Below are positions 45,184 to 56,232 of a stretch of 64,000 nt of DNA, piece by piece. A program made the translations under genes and the position numbers. The notes beneath the pieces were generated by a model. The model did no database searches and was not told the DNA's origin. It was given only the letters and a program-made list of their open reading frames with translations. Positions within the stretch are counted from its first letter, which is position 1, and the number at the start of each line of letters is the position of its first letter. The DNA comes from Macrosoma leucophasiata (lineage: Eukaryota > Arthropoda > Insecta > Lepidoptera > Hedylidae): assembly GCA_036365455.1 (NCBI GenBank), contig JAWQUS010000011.1:4794001-4858000 (forward strand), in the 5' to 3' direction.

Positions 45184-45983
45184 CATATTCGGACAATGTA
45201 AGAGACACAAAAAAGTTTTATTGCAATAACGGCTGTAGATGTCTATAGATATCTCAAGACAGCATCAATAAAGTGTTTCTCCGTTATTATTTTGAAACCG
45301 TCCATTTGCACTTGTCGAGAATTATTCGTCTCGACACCGTCCCGTGAGAGATATCATTTCTTGAGACTCCCTTTATTGTATGTGTATGTATTTTAGTTTT
45401 TTTTTTGGATTTTAGAATAAATTCACAAATTTCGTTATATTTTTTTATAGATTGACCGGCTGATCAATGTTTCACATAAAAGTAGAGGTAATAATGTAAC
45501 GTAGTGTTAATAAAAATAAAATGCGCCTGCACACCGAACGGTTAAATAAATTAAATTCAAATACATTTCTTCATGTAGGTCAATTCATTGCTATTTAACG
45601 GTGGTAGCCCTAACGGGACGTAATGATTTCACGTCATACTTAAAACACTTTTATGATGAACACTATTTAATTTATAGTTCGTCCCGGATGTGTCCTTTCT
45701 TTTTTTTTTCCTTTTTTTAACCTCATGACTAAAATTAATTCGGAAATATTAATCTAAATTATTATCGGAAAATACTCAGTCAATGACGCTTTTTATTCCA
45801 GTTTGGTTCTTTTCTGGGTGAATGGAAACAAACTGGAATAAAAACCATAATTACAGTGACTTTTTACAATACTTATGGTAGGCAGGGAAAGTTACCACAA
45901 CTGGCCACAATGATGTGACAATAGGACAGATAAATACTTTTTTAATGGTGGTTTTTTTAAAATGGTATCACATTTTTATTTCA
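45184..45983. other. AT-rich DNA with a small inverted repeat
   Basis: TTTTTATTCCAGTTTG at 45790-45805 is mirrored by CAAACTGGAATAAAAA about 25 bp later. No genes. Confidence 0.5.
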
Positions 45984-46259
45984 TTTTTTTTATGTAATGG
46001 AAGTGGCAAACAAGCATGCAGTTCACATTGATGTTAAGTGATGACTGCAGCCTATAGGCACCCACATAAAGACCAAGGTCAAAATGCAGATGCGTTACCA
46101 CTCCTGAGGCCGAAGGTGTTATGACTCTGTGCCGGAAATTGCAGGGCCGTACATTACCACCTGACCGGAACACGATAGTGACCATTTAGCGGCAAGTAAA
46201 TTAGGTAATGCGGTGGTGCCTACACCCGCGATCTCCGTCACTAGAGCTCTACCACCAGT
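45984..46259 (-). repeat. Family A repeat, full length, small deletion
   Basis: Near consensus; lacks about 10 bp of the central GATAGTGCTGAACACTACC hairpin. Confidence 0.9.
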
Positions 46260-47127
46260 AGAAATTCGATTCGTTCATTTCGATTATTAGATTTTCTTAC
46301 TAAGAGCTTTGTAACAACATCCACGAAAAGTTCGCGAAAGTATCAAAAAAGATGTGTAGGTTATGGAAACAAATCAATAATGATGATGATGATCAAATCA
46401 ATCCCATATTATTATCCATGATGTTAACCCTTATGAGTGTTTGATAGCCTATTTATTCACATACGGTAACCTTATAGCTTTCAACCCTTGCACTCCCAAA
46501 GTATAAACCTCAGAAGAAACAACTAATCGTGTTTAAAATAAAAAATTACGTCACAATAACCGAGTCATCATCGAACAAAGACATTAACAAAAACTAAACG
46601 CTTCACCATCACATAGACCTCACTCGCTAACTCGGTCAATAAACAACTAATCCATTTTTTACATTTAGCTCACCACAACTTCTAAAACTCATTACAGCCG
46701 AACAATTCCGGCGAACCAAGTATATAATTCAATTAAGGGCTCATTCATGTCGAAATAAGGTTATCAGATTAGAAAACGACACCGAGCCATTCCGGTGCAA
46801 AGATTAAAGCGGTCTGCGAACATATCTGAACGATTAACTCGGCAACAATCGCTCAGAGTTGATGGTTTTTAGGATAGGTTAGTTACAAAACCAAAGTGAA
46901 ACTCTGAATTAGGAATGTATCTGGGTCTCCATTACGTGTTCGGTTTCGGACGATGCTAGCGATAACATTATTTTTTAATATTTGTGTTAGAAACTAACAC
47001 AACTCTGGGGATATGTGAATGTGAAACTGTAGCGAATCCAATTATTTCGCGTAGTTACGACCGATTCTATAGCACATAAACTTGTGATGGTGAAACTGGA
47101 ATAATCTCTGCCTTCAGCGATGTCGTC
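46260..47127. other. AT-rich DNA, short GAT microsatellite
   Basis: AATGATGATGATGATC at 46379-46394. Nothing else was recognised. Confidence 0.45.
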
Positions 47128-47370
47128 TTTTTTTTTGTATGTACGTAAGGTGGCAAACGAGCACGCAGCTCACATTGATGTGAAGTGATGACTGCCGCCT
47201 ATAGACCCCTACACAAAAACCAGAGGTCGAAATGCAGATGCGTTGCCACCCCTAAGGCTTAAGTTATCATGTCTCTGTGAAGTTATTACCATCTAACCGG
47301 ATCTCGATAGTGCTGAAAACTACCATTAAGCGCTAAATAAATTAGGTAATGCGGGCACTCTAACACCAGT
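47128..47370 (-). repeat. Family A repeat, older subfamily, shortened
   Basis: T-tract, GGCAAACGAGCACGCAGCTC, then GTTATTACCATCTAACCGG with deletions. Ends CTAACACCAGT. Confidence 0.8.
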
Positions 47371-47486
47371 TAAATATTTTGTTTATTTCTTTCATACCAA
47401 CCTTTTCCTGAAATATAAAATAAAGACTTATTCAATTTGGTGCAGTCGTTTGGATGATTTGCGCGTACAAACCTTTCGGTGATTCA

Positions 47487-47600
47487 TTTTTATTGTCATG
47501 AAGCGGCAAACAAGCATACAGTTGACGTTGATGATAAGCAATACTGTAGGCAATAAACATCTACACGAAAGCAGAGGTTTCAAAATAGACGTTGGTGAAT
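47487..47600 (-). repeat. Family A repeat, 3' fragment
   Basis: TTGTCATGAAGCGGCAAACA and AGCATACAGTTGACG, then divergence. Confidence 0.65.
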
Positions 47601-49352
47601 TGTATACTTTTACCACCAAGGTAAAAGTATTTGGTGGTATTGTGCAGACACAACACCAAACTCAGATAAACTTCCTAAAAATGGAAAAGAGATCCAATTG
47701 CACTCATGCGGCGACCCTGGTATCACCCACAGGCCCTCAGTAGTACAATACAAAGAACCTAGAGTAAGATACTCCTGAGTCCACTAAATACGGATATATT
47801 TTATCATCTAATCAGAATATCAAAGCATCGCGTACCGCTTAACGATAGATAGACTTCGTAATTACATTGCGTTGCTCTTGTGCCCTTGAACTCTTCCAAT
47901 GAAACTCCCCGGCTATAAACGGTCAACAGCCAATATACTGATTTGTATGTTCGTTTACCATCCTTTGTAACTATAGTGTTTCATTTCTCAATATGAATCA
48001 CAACATTATCTTGGCTATCATGACTCATTGAATCACTTCAACGGGCGGCACGAACTATGTTACTAGTCCAAAATCGCTACCGTATAATTAACTAAGACGA
48101 GCAATATCTTTACAATCACAAATAAATGGAAAGCGAACAAGGAAGACTTTGTCATTTCCAACATTTTCTCTTATTGAGACGGGTAACGGGCCGCAGATGT
48201 CTAAAACAATCAATTATCTAGACGGCTTCTTCCCACACTTTCTAACGCCATTGTGATGGAACGAGACAATCATATCTCCGGATTTATTGTGCTGCGCGGG
48301 GTGTAATCACGACATTATTTTTGTCGAACAACCGGGATATCTGCTATTGACTTTCATTTATAGCTTGCACGACCTTCGCGAGCGTAAACCTATTCTGTAC
48401 AAATTGCCTAGTGGGACAGTAGAGGTATGCTGACAGTAGCGTCCGGAGCGATTATGGAACACAGAGTGAAATTCGTAATTAAAAGAGCTATTTCATGCGA
48501 AAAGTACAAAATTTTGACGAATATAAAAGAGAAAACAAGCTCATTTAATTTACATCATTTTAATATGGGTTCAGACATGGAAAAGGTAAAAAGAAAAAGT
48601 TCGTATTCGTTTTTTATTTTAATTTGAAGAATTGTAATGATTACATTGATTTTAATTAAAAATATGATATGTTAATTACGTTCATGTTTCAAGATTTCAC
48701 TAAAATTGCAAATGTGAAAATGTTAGCATTTGCTATTTAGTAATAGTTAGTAGGTACCATAAAAAACTACGGATTTGGTTAGAATCGCATACATGATTAA
48801 AAAGGTCCAAGACGGACGATCCTTTTTTCTTGACGGCTAAACTCCGGAAAAACGGAAAGTCGCGTACAGAACCTAGTTGACTTGACGTAGCGGAAAGTTG
48901 GGTATATTGGACCGCCTTCTTAATTGAAGCATCGTTTAAAGCCGGTTAAGTAATAGTATAATTTGATACATGACAACACTTGAAGAGTCGTGTCACTAAC
49001 TTCACAGTTCATTAGCCATTTAAATGTCGGAATAATTCTTGTTATTTAAAAAAATGCAACGTAGGTATTGTTTTTGTAAATGAAAAAAAAAAATATTTTC
49101 ATGTTGACTGTAATTTTTAGTGATTTGTGCCAAGGGTGTAACAATATTCTTGACGGTTAAACTCCGTGCGAACTTGAAGTCGCAGGAAGAAGCTACTACA
49201 GTATTCTTGCAGTATCTAATAATTGATATTACTGAAACAAATGCAATTTTCGGTAGAATGAAATACATACTTTAAGTGTATTTATACACACATATTCCTT
49301 TCTGGCACATCAAAAAAGAAACTAATTGCAAATGTACAAAAGATACCTTTGT
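47601..49352. other. AT-rich DNA; two Helitron-end-like fragments
   Basis: TTCTTGACGGCTAAACTCCG near 48828 and TTCTTGACGGTTAAACTCCG near 49149 are related, and both run into GAAAGTCGCG.../GAAGTCGCAGG... endings with CTAGT or CTACT. They look like decayed Helitron 3' ends. No genes. Confidence 0.4.
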
Positions 49353-49638
49353 ACTGGTGGTAGAGCTCCAGTGACGGAGCTCGCGAGCGTAGGCACCACC
49401 GCATTACCTAATATACTTGCCGCTAAATGGTAGTGTTCAGCACTATCGTGTTCCGGTCAGGTGGTAATGTACGGCTCTGTAATTTCCGACACAGAGGCAT
49501 AACACCTTACGCCTCAGGAGTGGTAAAGCATCTACATTTTGACCTTGGTCTTTGTGTGGGTGTCTATAGGCTGCAGTCATCACTTAACATCAATGCGAAC
49601 TGCATGCTTGTTTGCCACTTCCAAAACATTAAAAAAAA
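49353..49638 (+). repeat. Family A repeat, full length
   Basis: Near consensus with an A8 tail after ACATT. Confidence 0.9.
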
Positions 49639-50057
49639 CCTACAGACTCAAGAATCTTCAAAATTAGACCCGAAAGACAGACTTTCTAGAACTCAGATCT
49701 AAGTATTGATATCGCTCCCGCCTCCGCATCTACCGTGACGTCACCCTAGCTGCCATCTGTCGTACGGTTGCGTAGGCGTGTTTCATAGACAGCCGACTGT
49801 GACATTTCTTTCCTTTCCACGACGCAAAACTCGTCGATAGCAGTAACCGCGAATTTATTAACTCTATTAAATAATGTATGTCTATTAAATCTATAGTACA
49901 TACCTGGGCGACTGAGTCATACTCGGGTGAAAGTGAAAATATAATTGCTCTCAGATTTTGAACAGATTACAGGCTTTGATTTTTCTCGGACGTCCAAGGA
50001 AATTTATACGTCCCTATGATATCCCTAAGTACTACATATTTATGGAATTATTCTTCT
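49639..50057. other. Unassigned DNA with a CRE-type palindrome
   Basis: TGACGTCA at 49736-49743 lies in a GC-richer stretch (CGCCTCCGCATCTACCG), similar in style to 61100-61190 and 62060-62140. Confidence 0.35.
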
Positions 50058-50342
50058 ACTGGTGGTAGAGCTCCAGTGACGGAGCTCGCGGGCGTAGGCA
50101 CCACTGCATTACCTAATATACTTGCCGCTAAATGGTAGTGTTAAGCACTATCGTGTTCCGGTCAGGTGGTAATGTATGGCCTTGTAATTTCCGGCATAGA
50201 GGCGTAACACCAGAGACCTCAGGAGTGGTAACGCATCTGCATTTTGACCTTGGTCTTTGTGTGGGTGTCTATAGGCTGCAGTCATCACTTAACATCAATG
50301 TGAACTGCATGCTTGTTTGCCAATTCCGTAACATAAAAAAAA
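50058..50342 (+). repeat. Family A repeat, full length
   Basis: Near consensus; ends CGTAACATAAAAAAAA. Confidence 0.9.
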
Positions 50343-51795
50343 CAATAAAAAAGATTTAGAATTCGTCGAAGGCATCGTAAATACTTATAGTAACAAGCGC
50401 ATATTATCAAAACAAGCACATTATTACACATCAGTAAAAAAACACAGGAAACAAAACAATGTCTTTTACAAAACAAATTTTTCGGGAACATCATCAAATA
50501 AAAAAAAACATGTTCATATTTAAAAAGAATAAACCTTGTCCAATGACAATAAAATACCAAGCTCAGACATATTGGTTTATCCTCAGATTCACCTTTAAGA
50601 GGAAAATTGGCACAGTTTCCAAAGTTATTTTTAGCTTGTAAGGTCGTACTGACAAAGCATTTTATATTTAAAACAAGCTTAGGGTCCAGGAAAGTTGTAA
50701 TCAAAAAATAAACTACAGCAAAGATCATGACATGTGTAAAATATATTACAAAAAAATAATATCTTTTATAGTTATCCTTCCTGGTGGTTTCTAATTATGT
50801 ATGAGTGGGTTATCCAAACCATCATAGAAGTAGGCAAGTATAAATATTTTACTTGGAACACGAAACATTACTCTTGACTAAGATATTGTTCTGTACAGAC
50901 AATCTTTTCTAATTTTAGACCAATCTCTGTCCTAATTTTATTCTGTACTTATTTTAGTTAGTATTTTTACAATGTAATGAAAGATGATACCCCAATATCA
51001 TAAAATGTATGACTAGCTGTTGCCCACGGCTTCGCCCAGGTGGATGTCGTTTTATAAATAACTAAGTAGCCTATGTTATTTCTCAAAGTCACCTCTATCT
51101 CTGTACCAAATTTAATTAAAAATCGGGATAGGATATTGGAGGTATTGGAGGATTATGTAGATGAATGATCGGTTGCTTTAACTGGCATTCCTGAAGCTCT
51201 AAAATAGTAACAGCTAAATGAAGCTAAAATTATCTTTTGTGATTTTTACTAAGTCTTAGACTGTGAAGATCATAATAAAATAATATACAAATCCTTTATT
51301 AAAGCATAAAGCGATAAAGACCTTCTATTTTAACTTTTTACAGAAACTCAAAATGATGAAACAGCTATAACATTTTCCAAACAAAGATAAAGAAAAACCA
51401 GGTAGGTATTTTATTGAAATTGACGATCCCCATAACTCAATACTTGTTACAATTTTATTTGTAGCTATTATTAATGATGAATATATAACTCTCAATTGAT
51501 TGCTGAAATAAGATTTAACTTTTTTTTTTTCAACAAAAGCAAAAAATATATTTTATATTGTTTAAAATAATTATTATTTTACCATAGTTACTTTTCAGGA
51601 ATGAAGCACGGACGATACAAGTAACGCCATCTATAACGTAACTCATGCAACTATCTTTCGCAAGAACGCCAAGAGATGGCGCTATTAGCACAAAAATTGA
51701 ACAACACAATGCCAGATTCACAATATTTTCAGTCGAATACGATATATATTTTTTTAAATGCACCATGCTATTTTGAGCAATAAAACTGCACTTAC
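50343..51795. other. AT-rich DNA, presumed intron or 3' side of CNOT6
   Basis: Lies downstream (minus sense) of the CNOT6 exon. A Helitron-like 3' end starts at 51013 (CTAGCTGTTGCCCACGGCTT, inverse), with interior-type sequence to about 51130. No further exon was recognised. Confidence 0.45.
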
Positions 51796-51971
51796 CTTGC
51801 AAATTGTCGAGCAGATACGTCAGCAGCTTCGCCGTTCCGTTGTTGTCGTTGTATATGGAGAGCATCTCCTTGCTGAGAGGGTTCCCCTGGAGGCCGAGCA
51901 TCTGAAGGTGAAAGAGTTTGCCGAGGTCGTATGGCAGCACTCTCAAGTAATTGTTGTGCAGGTGCAGTTCT
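51796..51971 (-). CDS. twin: CNOT6/twin (CCR4 deadenylase), one internal exon
   Basis: CNOT6 is the EEP-type nuclease of the CCR4-NOT complex that shortens mRNA poly(A) tails in the cytoplasm. This exon encodes the end of its leucine-rich-repeat domain, which binds CNOT7/Pop2. It reads ELHLHNNYLRVLPYDLGKLF, then HLQMLGLQGNPLS, and ends GTAKLLTYLLDNLQ; LRVLPYxLGKLFxLQxLGLxGNPLS is the family signature. On the minus strand an acceptor TTATGTCGTTACAG precedes it and a donor GTAAGTGC follows. The 176 bp are 1 + 58 codons + 1, so both phases are consistent. The upstream leucine-rich exons and the downstream nuclease exons are not recognisable in the window, implying long introns. Confidence 0.9.
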
Positions 51972-52329
51972 CTGTAACGACATAATTTAGAAATTAGATT
52001 ATGGGTTATGCCATGTAAACATTAGACAGCTTGCCGAATGGGACAGTATTGGTGCATGCATGCACTCATACATGCATGCAAACTCTTACAATTTGCAGTT
52101 AAACTTTTTCTCTCATTAATCTGGCTCACTGTGGCTGGCTAATTGTGGACGCACGATGGCGCCGAAGGCAAAAGACGTTAAAGCAAGCATGACAGTTATG
52201 AATACCAGTGAGACATTAAAGAAGAGGAGAACTACTAACAAAGTATATAAATTCAATGAGTTAATAGTAAAATAATATAATAATCACTTTCATCATTTGT
52301 TAATTGTGAATAGAAACCATTAACTTATT

Positions 52330-52333
<4 letters not shown>
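51972..52333. other. Presumed CNOT6 intron
   Basis: AT-rich, with a palindromic ATGCATGCA patch near 52050-52080. No exon or complete repeat. Confidence 0.4.

Positions 52334-52402
<69 letters not shown>
52334..52402. repeat. (TA)n microsatellite
   Basis: About 68 bp of almost pure TA after an A14 tract; it directly joins the truncated SINE. Confidence 0.95.
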
Positions 52403-52405
<3 letters not shown>

Positions 52406-52494
52406 AAGAGCGGCTGGACTAGATTCCCAGTAGGCCGCGAGTTCGAGTCTCGCCTGAAGTCAAATTTTTCTTTCCATTTTTCTTTAAACAACAA
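52403..52494 (+). repeat. Family D SINE, 5'-truncated
   Basis: Starts inside the tRNA-like unit (GGAAGAGCGGCTGGACTAGA), keeps the B box GAGTTCGAGTCTC and the T-rich tail, and is almost identical to the 3211-3420 copy over this length. Confidence 0.85.
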
Positions 52495-52714
52495 AATCTA
52501 TTAAAACACGTTAGTTGGTTGAGAATAGACTGGCAGTTTTTATTAATCCTCCATATTACAAGTAGGGTTGTTGAGGAAGTGATTATGAGGAAGAGGAGGA
52601 GGAAGAGGAATTGTGATGCGCCAATTTAGAGGATGCGGATGAGGAAGAGAATATTTTTATGAGGATGAGGAAGAGGAAGAGGAAGCAGATGACATAATAA
52701 TAATAGCAACTCTT

Positions 52715-53085
52715 GAAACGTCCCACTGCTGGGCACTGGGCACGAGTCTCTCCCCTTCTTGAGGGGAGGTCTGGAGCTTACTCCACCACGCTGCTCGAAT
52801 GCGGGTTGGTGGAGATACTTGCAAGGGTTAGTGGCCAACCCGCTGTCGGATGTTTTCAAACCGCCCATAAAGCCTCCGACAAGGTTTAACAACTGCTATC
52901 TGTCGATAGCAACCGGGACCGTCGGCGTCCTGCTCTCCGAAGCACGAAAATGCGTATTTTAATTTGCCACTAGTGGTCACACGTCACATTAAGCGATACG
53001 GGTGCGATCGGGTGATCGCACCCGTATCGCTTAATCGAGTAGATCGCTTGCGTTCTACACCAGCCGGGAGGCCTTGCTGGCTACA
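52715..53085 (-). repeat. Family G repeat inside the hAT-like element
   Basis: Inverted relative to 17717-18052. Shares GGATGTTTTCAAACCGCCCA, GCCTCCGACAAGGTTTAAC and TTAATTTGCCACTAGTGG. Confidence 0.65.
52988..53035. repeat. Perfect 22-bp-arm hairpin within family G
   Basis: AAGCGATACGGGTGCGATC (within 52988-53009) is mirrored exactly at 53014-53035 with a 4-bp loop. The family G copy at 17717 lacks this palindrome, so it arose in this copy. Confidence 0.85.
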
Positions 53086-53172
53086 GAAAGATGAGAAGAG
53101 GATGATACGAAGATATAAATACTAGCGGACCCAACCTAAAATCCGCTGTCCTGTCTCTATCTACTTAACTAA

Positions 53173-53184
53173 GTATATATATAT

Positions 53185-53219
<35 letters not shown>
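53173..53219. repeat. (AT)n microsatellite
   Basis: Almost pure AT interrupted by one AATAAT. Confidence 0.9.
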
Positions 53220-53225
<6 letters not shown>

Positions 53226-53286
53226 AATTAAAAGAGCATTTTGTTGTGGTTGGGCCACTACAAAATGCTCTTTTAATTATTTTTAC
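53218..53286. repeat. 25-bp-arm inverted repeat
   Basis: AATAATTAAAAGAGCATTTT and its inverse, AAAATGCTCTTTTAATTATT, enclose about 17 bp. Probably a MITE end pair. Confidence 0.8.
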
Positions 53287-53342
53287 TATGAATCTAAAAT
53301 CTAAACCATTCTCAAAACACATACGAAAAAGAATCATCAAAA

Positions 53343-54298
53343 TTGGTCCAGCAGTTAAGGACAAGTTCGGTGACATATCTACACAACGACATTGCTAAGG
53401 CCTTTAACCGGGCCTGGCACAGGGCACTTCTCGCGAAACTTCCATCCTACGGTCTTCCCGAGAGGCTATGCAACTGGACAGCCAGCTTTCTGTCTGAGTG
53501 TTATATACAAGTCTTAGTTGACTGTCAGCGCTCAGACAGACTACCCATCAACGCTGGTGTGCCGCAAGGCTCTGTGCTATCTCCCACGCTTTTTCTTCTG
53601 CACATCAATGAAATGTTGGAGCAAACTCCAATTTTCATTGCTAGACACTACACTAGCCGTGCAAATGCCTCTCGGACACTTATCGGGGAAAGAAGGACTA
53701 GACTTGTGTCTGAAATCGAGCACTATCTGGAGCGGGTCTCGGATTGGGGTCGACTTAATTTAATGCAGTTCAACCCCTCGAGGTCACAAGTCCGCACGTT
53801 CACCGCTTAAAAAGACGCCATGCATTGTAGCACCACAGTTCCAGGGCATTCCGATCGCCGTTGGTAAGAGTATCTGTATCCTGGGCGTTGACATATCGAA
53901 CGAAGTGCAATTCGGGAGTCACATTGAGTGTAAGACCAAGTTGGCATCCAAAAAGCTAGGGGTGCTTAACAAAGCCAGGCAGTATTCACTTTCACTTCGG
54001 GGCAGCTACTACTACTCATACTCATTTGTGGGCGGGAGCTCCCAAATACTAGCTTAGTCCACTTGTGTTACAATACTGTGTTCTGTTGATACTAACCTTT
54101 AATTAACTGTGATCGTCTTTGTCTTGTTTTAGGCAGAAAAACGCTGAATAATTAAAGTGGCACTTATTTTCTTTCTTACCGGACATCCCTCAGATCACCG
54201 GTCATAACTCATACGTCTAGTGCCTCCTTAATTACCAGAATTTGGCAGGATTACACAAACCGAGGTAGAAGCCATAATATAAAGAAGAAGAAGAAGAA
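53343..54298 (+). pseudogene. Non-LTR retrotransposon polymerase fragment
   Basis: The frame reads DIAKAFNRAWHRALLAKLPS, then YGLPERL, and INAGVPQGSVLSPTLFLLHI, which are reverse transcriptase fingers and palm motifs of CR1/Jockey-type LINEs. The catalytic YADD block expected next is missing: the frame jumps from FIARHYTSRANAS to the SEIEHYLERVSDWGRLNL region. After a TAA at 53808 the same frame continues as KTPCIVAPQFQGIPIAVGKS, then SNEVQFG and KLASKKLGVLNKARQY, again typical LINE sequence. The end near 54286-54298 is (AAG)n. It is a dead fragment, lacking endonuclease and catalytic core. Confidence 0.85.
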
Positions 54299-54414
54299 TG
54301 CAGTCTTTATTTCTTTGTTAATTAGGTATTTATTTAAGTCGAATATTATTAATCAAAATAAAAGAATTGAATACTATTAATCGAAATTTATTTTAAACAG
54401 AGAGGTTAATTTTT

Positions 54415-54570
54415 ATAAAAAAATATTTGGACGCTGTTTCCCCAACAACCGGTTTTATTGCTCATCATATACCAATACAGCATTGCTAAAAAGTCGTTTG
54501 CTGGTACATTTGATGGAAGAGAAGATAGGTATTGTAAAGATACAGTTCTGTAAAGCCCCGAATATTTCGA
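54415..54570 (-). pseudogene. Possible hAT transposase C-terminal remnant
   Basis: The minus-strand frame gives LSKYSGLYRTVSLQYLSSLP, then SNVPANDF, and ends NSVQIFFYKN with a stop. The spacing resembles the hAT dimerisation region (YPxLxxxxxxYLSxPxSSVPSE ... ENVxxLLFLxKN), but conservation is weak. Its position near the right end of an element with hAT-type ends supports the reading. Confidence 0.35.
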
Positions 54571-54599
54571 AAGTTGAGTACGCGTATAAACAAAATAAT

Positions 54600-54740
54600 G
54601 TATGTCAATAAAATTAAAACAAACAATCAAGGAACAGCGCCGGTGGCGGGTGGGAAGGTCTCGCTCGCCTGTTCGGCCTGGCACCGTGCTGCGGCGTGTG
54701 CGTTGCCATCGATACGCGACGCGCATGCGCAACAAAATTC
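54600..54740. other. GC-rich patch inside the hAT-like element
   Basis: GCGCCGGTGGCGGGTGGG, then CCATCGATACGCGACGCGC and GCGCATGCGCAAC (NRF-1-like palindrome). It could be a promoter of the former element or captured DNA. Confidence 0.3.
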
Positions 54741-55295
54741 CTCATAAATTCCTCTTAAATTTTGAGGAAGCGGTAGCGGAAGAGGATTTTTTTAATTTTA
54801 ATTTTTGAGGATGCGGAAACTGTTGAGGATCCCAAAATATTGCGGAACTTCCTCATTATGAGGAAGAGGAAGAGGAATCCTTTGCAACCCTAATTACAAG
54901 TCATCAAAGACATAGTAAAGAGCAAGTCATAGACTTGTCCACAGAGTATACATATTTTGATACTATTTCAACAGCTAGGGACAATATTTAAGCCAACTGA
55001 ATGTTATTCAGGCTAAAGTTTGACCTCTCAGAATACTTCGATTTCTCAATAGATGGCGCCACTATATTCAATAAAACCATGAAGTTTGGGTCAAAAGTCA
55101 ACGACTTCATGAATCTAAGCATGCAGGTGCCAACTTAAATGGAGAGTTAATAAATATTTATATACGAGTTCAACCGAATTATCAAATGGACAATACTGGT
55201 TTAAATGTAAATTGATTAGTTATGAAAAAAAATATTGCTTTAAGTTACAACCCCTGTTCCATCTGAAAATCAACACTGCAGTTTTGTCTAATAGG

Positions 55296-55542
55296 TTTTT
55301 TTTTATATCATGTATGTGGCAAACAAGCATGCAGTTCACATTGATGTTAAGTGATGATGTGTTGCCACTCCCGAGGCCTAAGGTCTTATGCCTCTGTGCC
55401 GGAAATTACAGAGCCGTACATTACCACATGACCGAAACACGATAGCGCTGAACACTACCATTTAGCGGCAAGTATATTTGGTAATGCGGTGGTGCCTACG
55501 CCCACGAGCTCCATTCTACACTCACTGGAGTTCTACCACCAG
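55296..55542 (-). repeat. Family A repeat, internal deletion
   Basis: About 45 bp after TGATGTTAAGTGATGA are missing. 5' terminus slightly mutated (CTACCACCAGC on plus). Confidence 0.85.
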
Positions 55543-55559
55543 CAAAGGTACTTTTGTCA

Positions 55560-55796
55560 CTGGTGGTAGAGTTCCAGTGTTCGAGCCAAATGGTAGTGTT
55601 CAGCTGGATCGTGTTTCGGTTTAGACGGTAATGTATGGCCCCGTAATAACTATCGCAGAGACACAACTAAGGTCTTAGGGGTGGAAACGTATCTGAATTC
55701 TGGTCCCTTGGTTTTTATTTTCTCTATAGGCTGCAGTTATCACTTAACATCCAGGTGAAGTGCATGCTTGTTTGCTACCTCAGTTACAAAAAAAAA
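55560..55796 (+). repeat. Family A repeat, older subfamily
   Basis: Starts ACTGGTGGTAGAGTTCCAG. Contains the older-subfamily block GTAATAACTATCGCAGAGAC. A9 tail. Its 5' end faces the 5' end of the preceding copy, about 17 bp away. Confidence 0.85.
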
Positions 55797-56131
55797 GCAA
55801 TGAAATCGCTAATAATTTAGATAGGTAAATGTCATGAAACAAAAAAAAATCTTTTTTGTTTCAAGAATTCATTTATTTACATCTTAATATTTGAATGTGA
55901 ATGTGAATAATGAAATTTGTGAGTAGGTATATATCTCATCCATAAGCTACATTAGTCACTGACTGATTAGTACATAAATAAATCTAGGTATATTCGGAGA
56001 ACTCTCCGCTTATACAAAATCAATTAAATATAGCTTTTATTACCATCGCATATGTGCCCGTGTGATCAAGCGAGTTCCCTGACAATACAATTCTTTTACT
56101 GTATGTTCTTAGGTTTTCGCGAGCTACTCTC
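55797..56131. other. AT-rich DNA
   Basis: Nothing recognised. Confidence 0.4.
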
Positions 56132-56232
56132 ATTGAAATAAAAGTAGTTTTCGGATTGATCTCGTGTATATTAAACTAAAATGATTAGTTTAATATCCGC
56201 GAGATATATCCGAAAACTAGTTTTATTTCAAT
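56132..56232. repeat. Foldback repeat, arms about 47 bp
   Basis: TTGAAATAAAAGTAGTTTTC and GGATTGATCTCGTG mirror CGCGAGATATATCC and GAAAACTAGTTTTATTTCAA around a 6-bp loop. It can form a near-perfect hairpin; probably a MITE. Confidence 0.85.

Larger units (their letters stand above)
52563..54892. mobile_element. hAT-like composite element with 8-bp target duplication
   Basis: ATTACAAG occurs exactly at 52555-52562 and 54893-54900. Just inside, TAGGGTTG faces CAACCCTA as terminal inverted repeats. Both sub-terminal regions are packed with GAGGAAGAGGAAGAGG-type words, which suit transposase-binding repeats. An 8-bp duplication with short TIRs is the hAT hallmark. Inside lie a family G fragment, two strong hairpins, an (AT)n tract, a LINE polymerase fragment and a possible remnant of a hAT transposase C-terminus. 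The element is 2330 bp and non-autonomous. Confidence 0.75.

Noticed and set aside
50285..50728. 147-codon minus frame
   Set aside because: Its end lies inside a family A repeat and the rest is low-complexity hydrophobic sequence; no splice or motif support.
52300..52494. Frame through the TA microsatellite
   Set aside because: It is a run of Tyr-Ile codons from (TA)n fused to the SINE.
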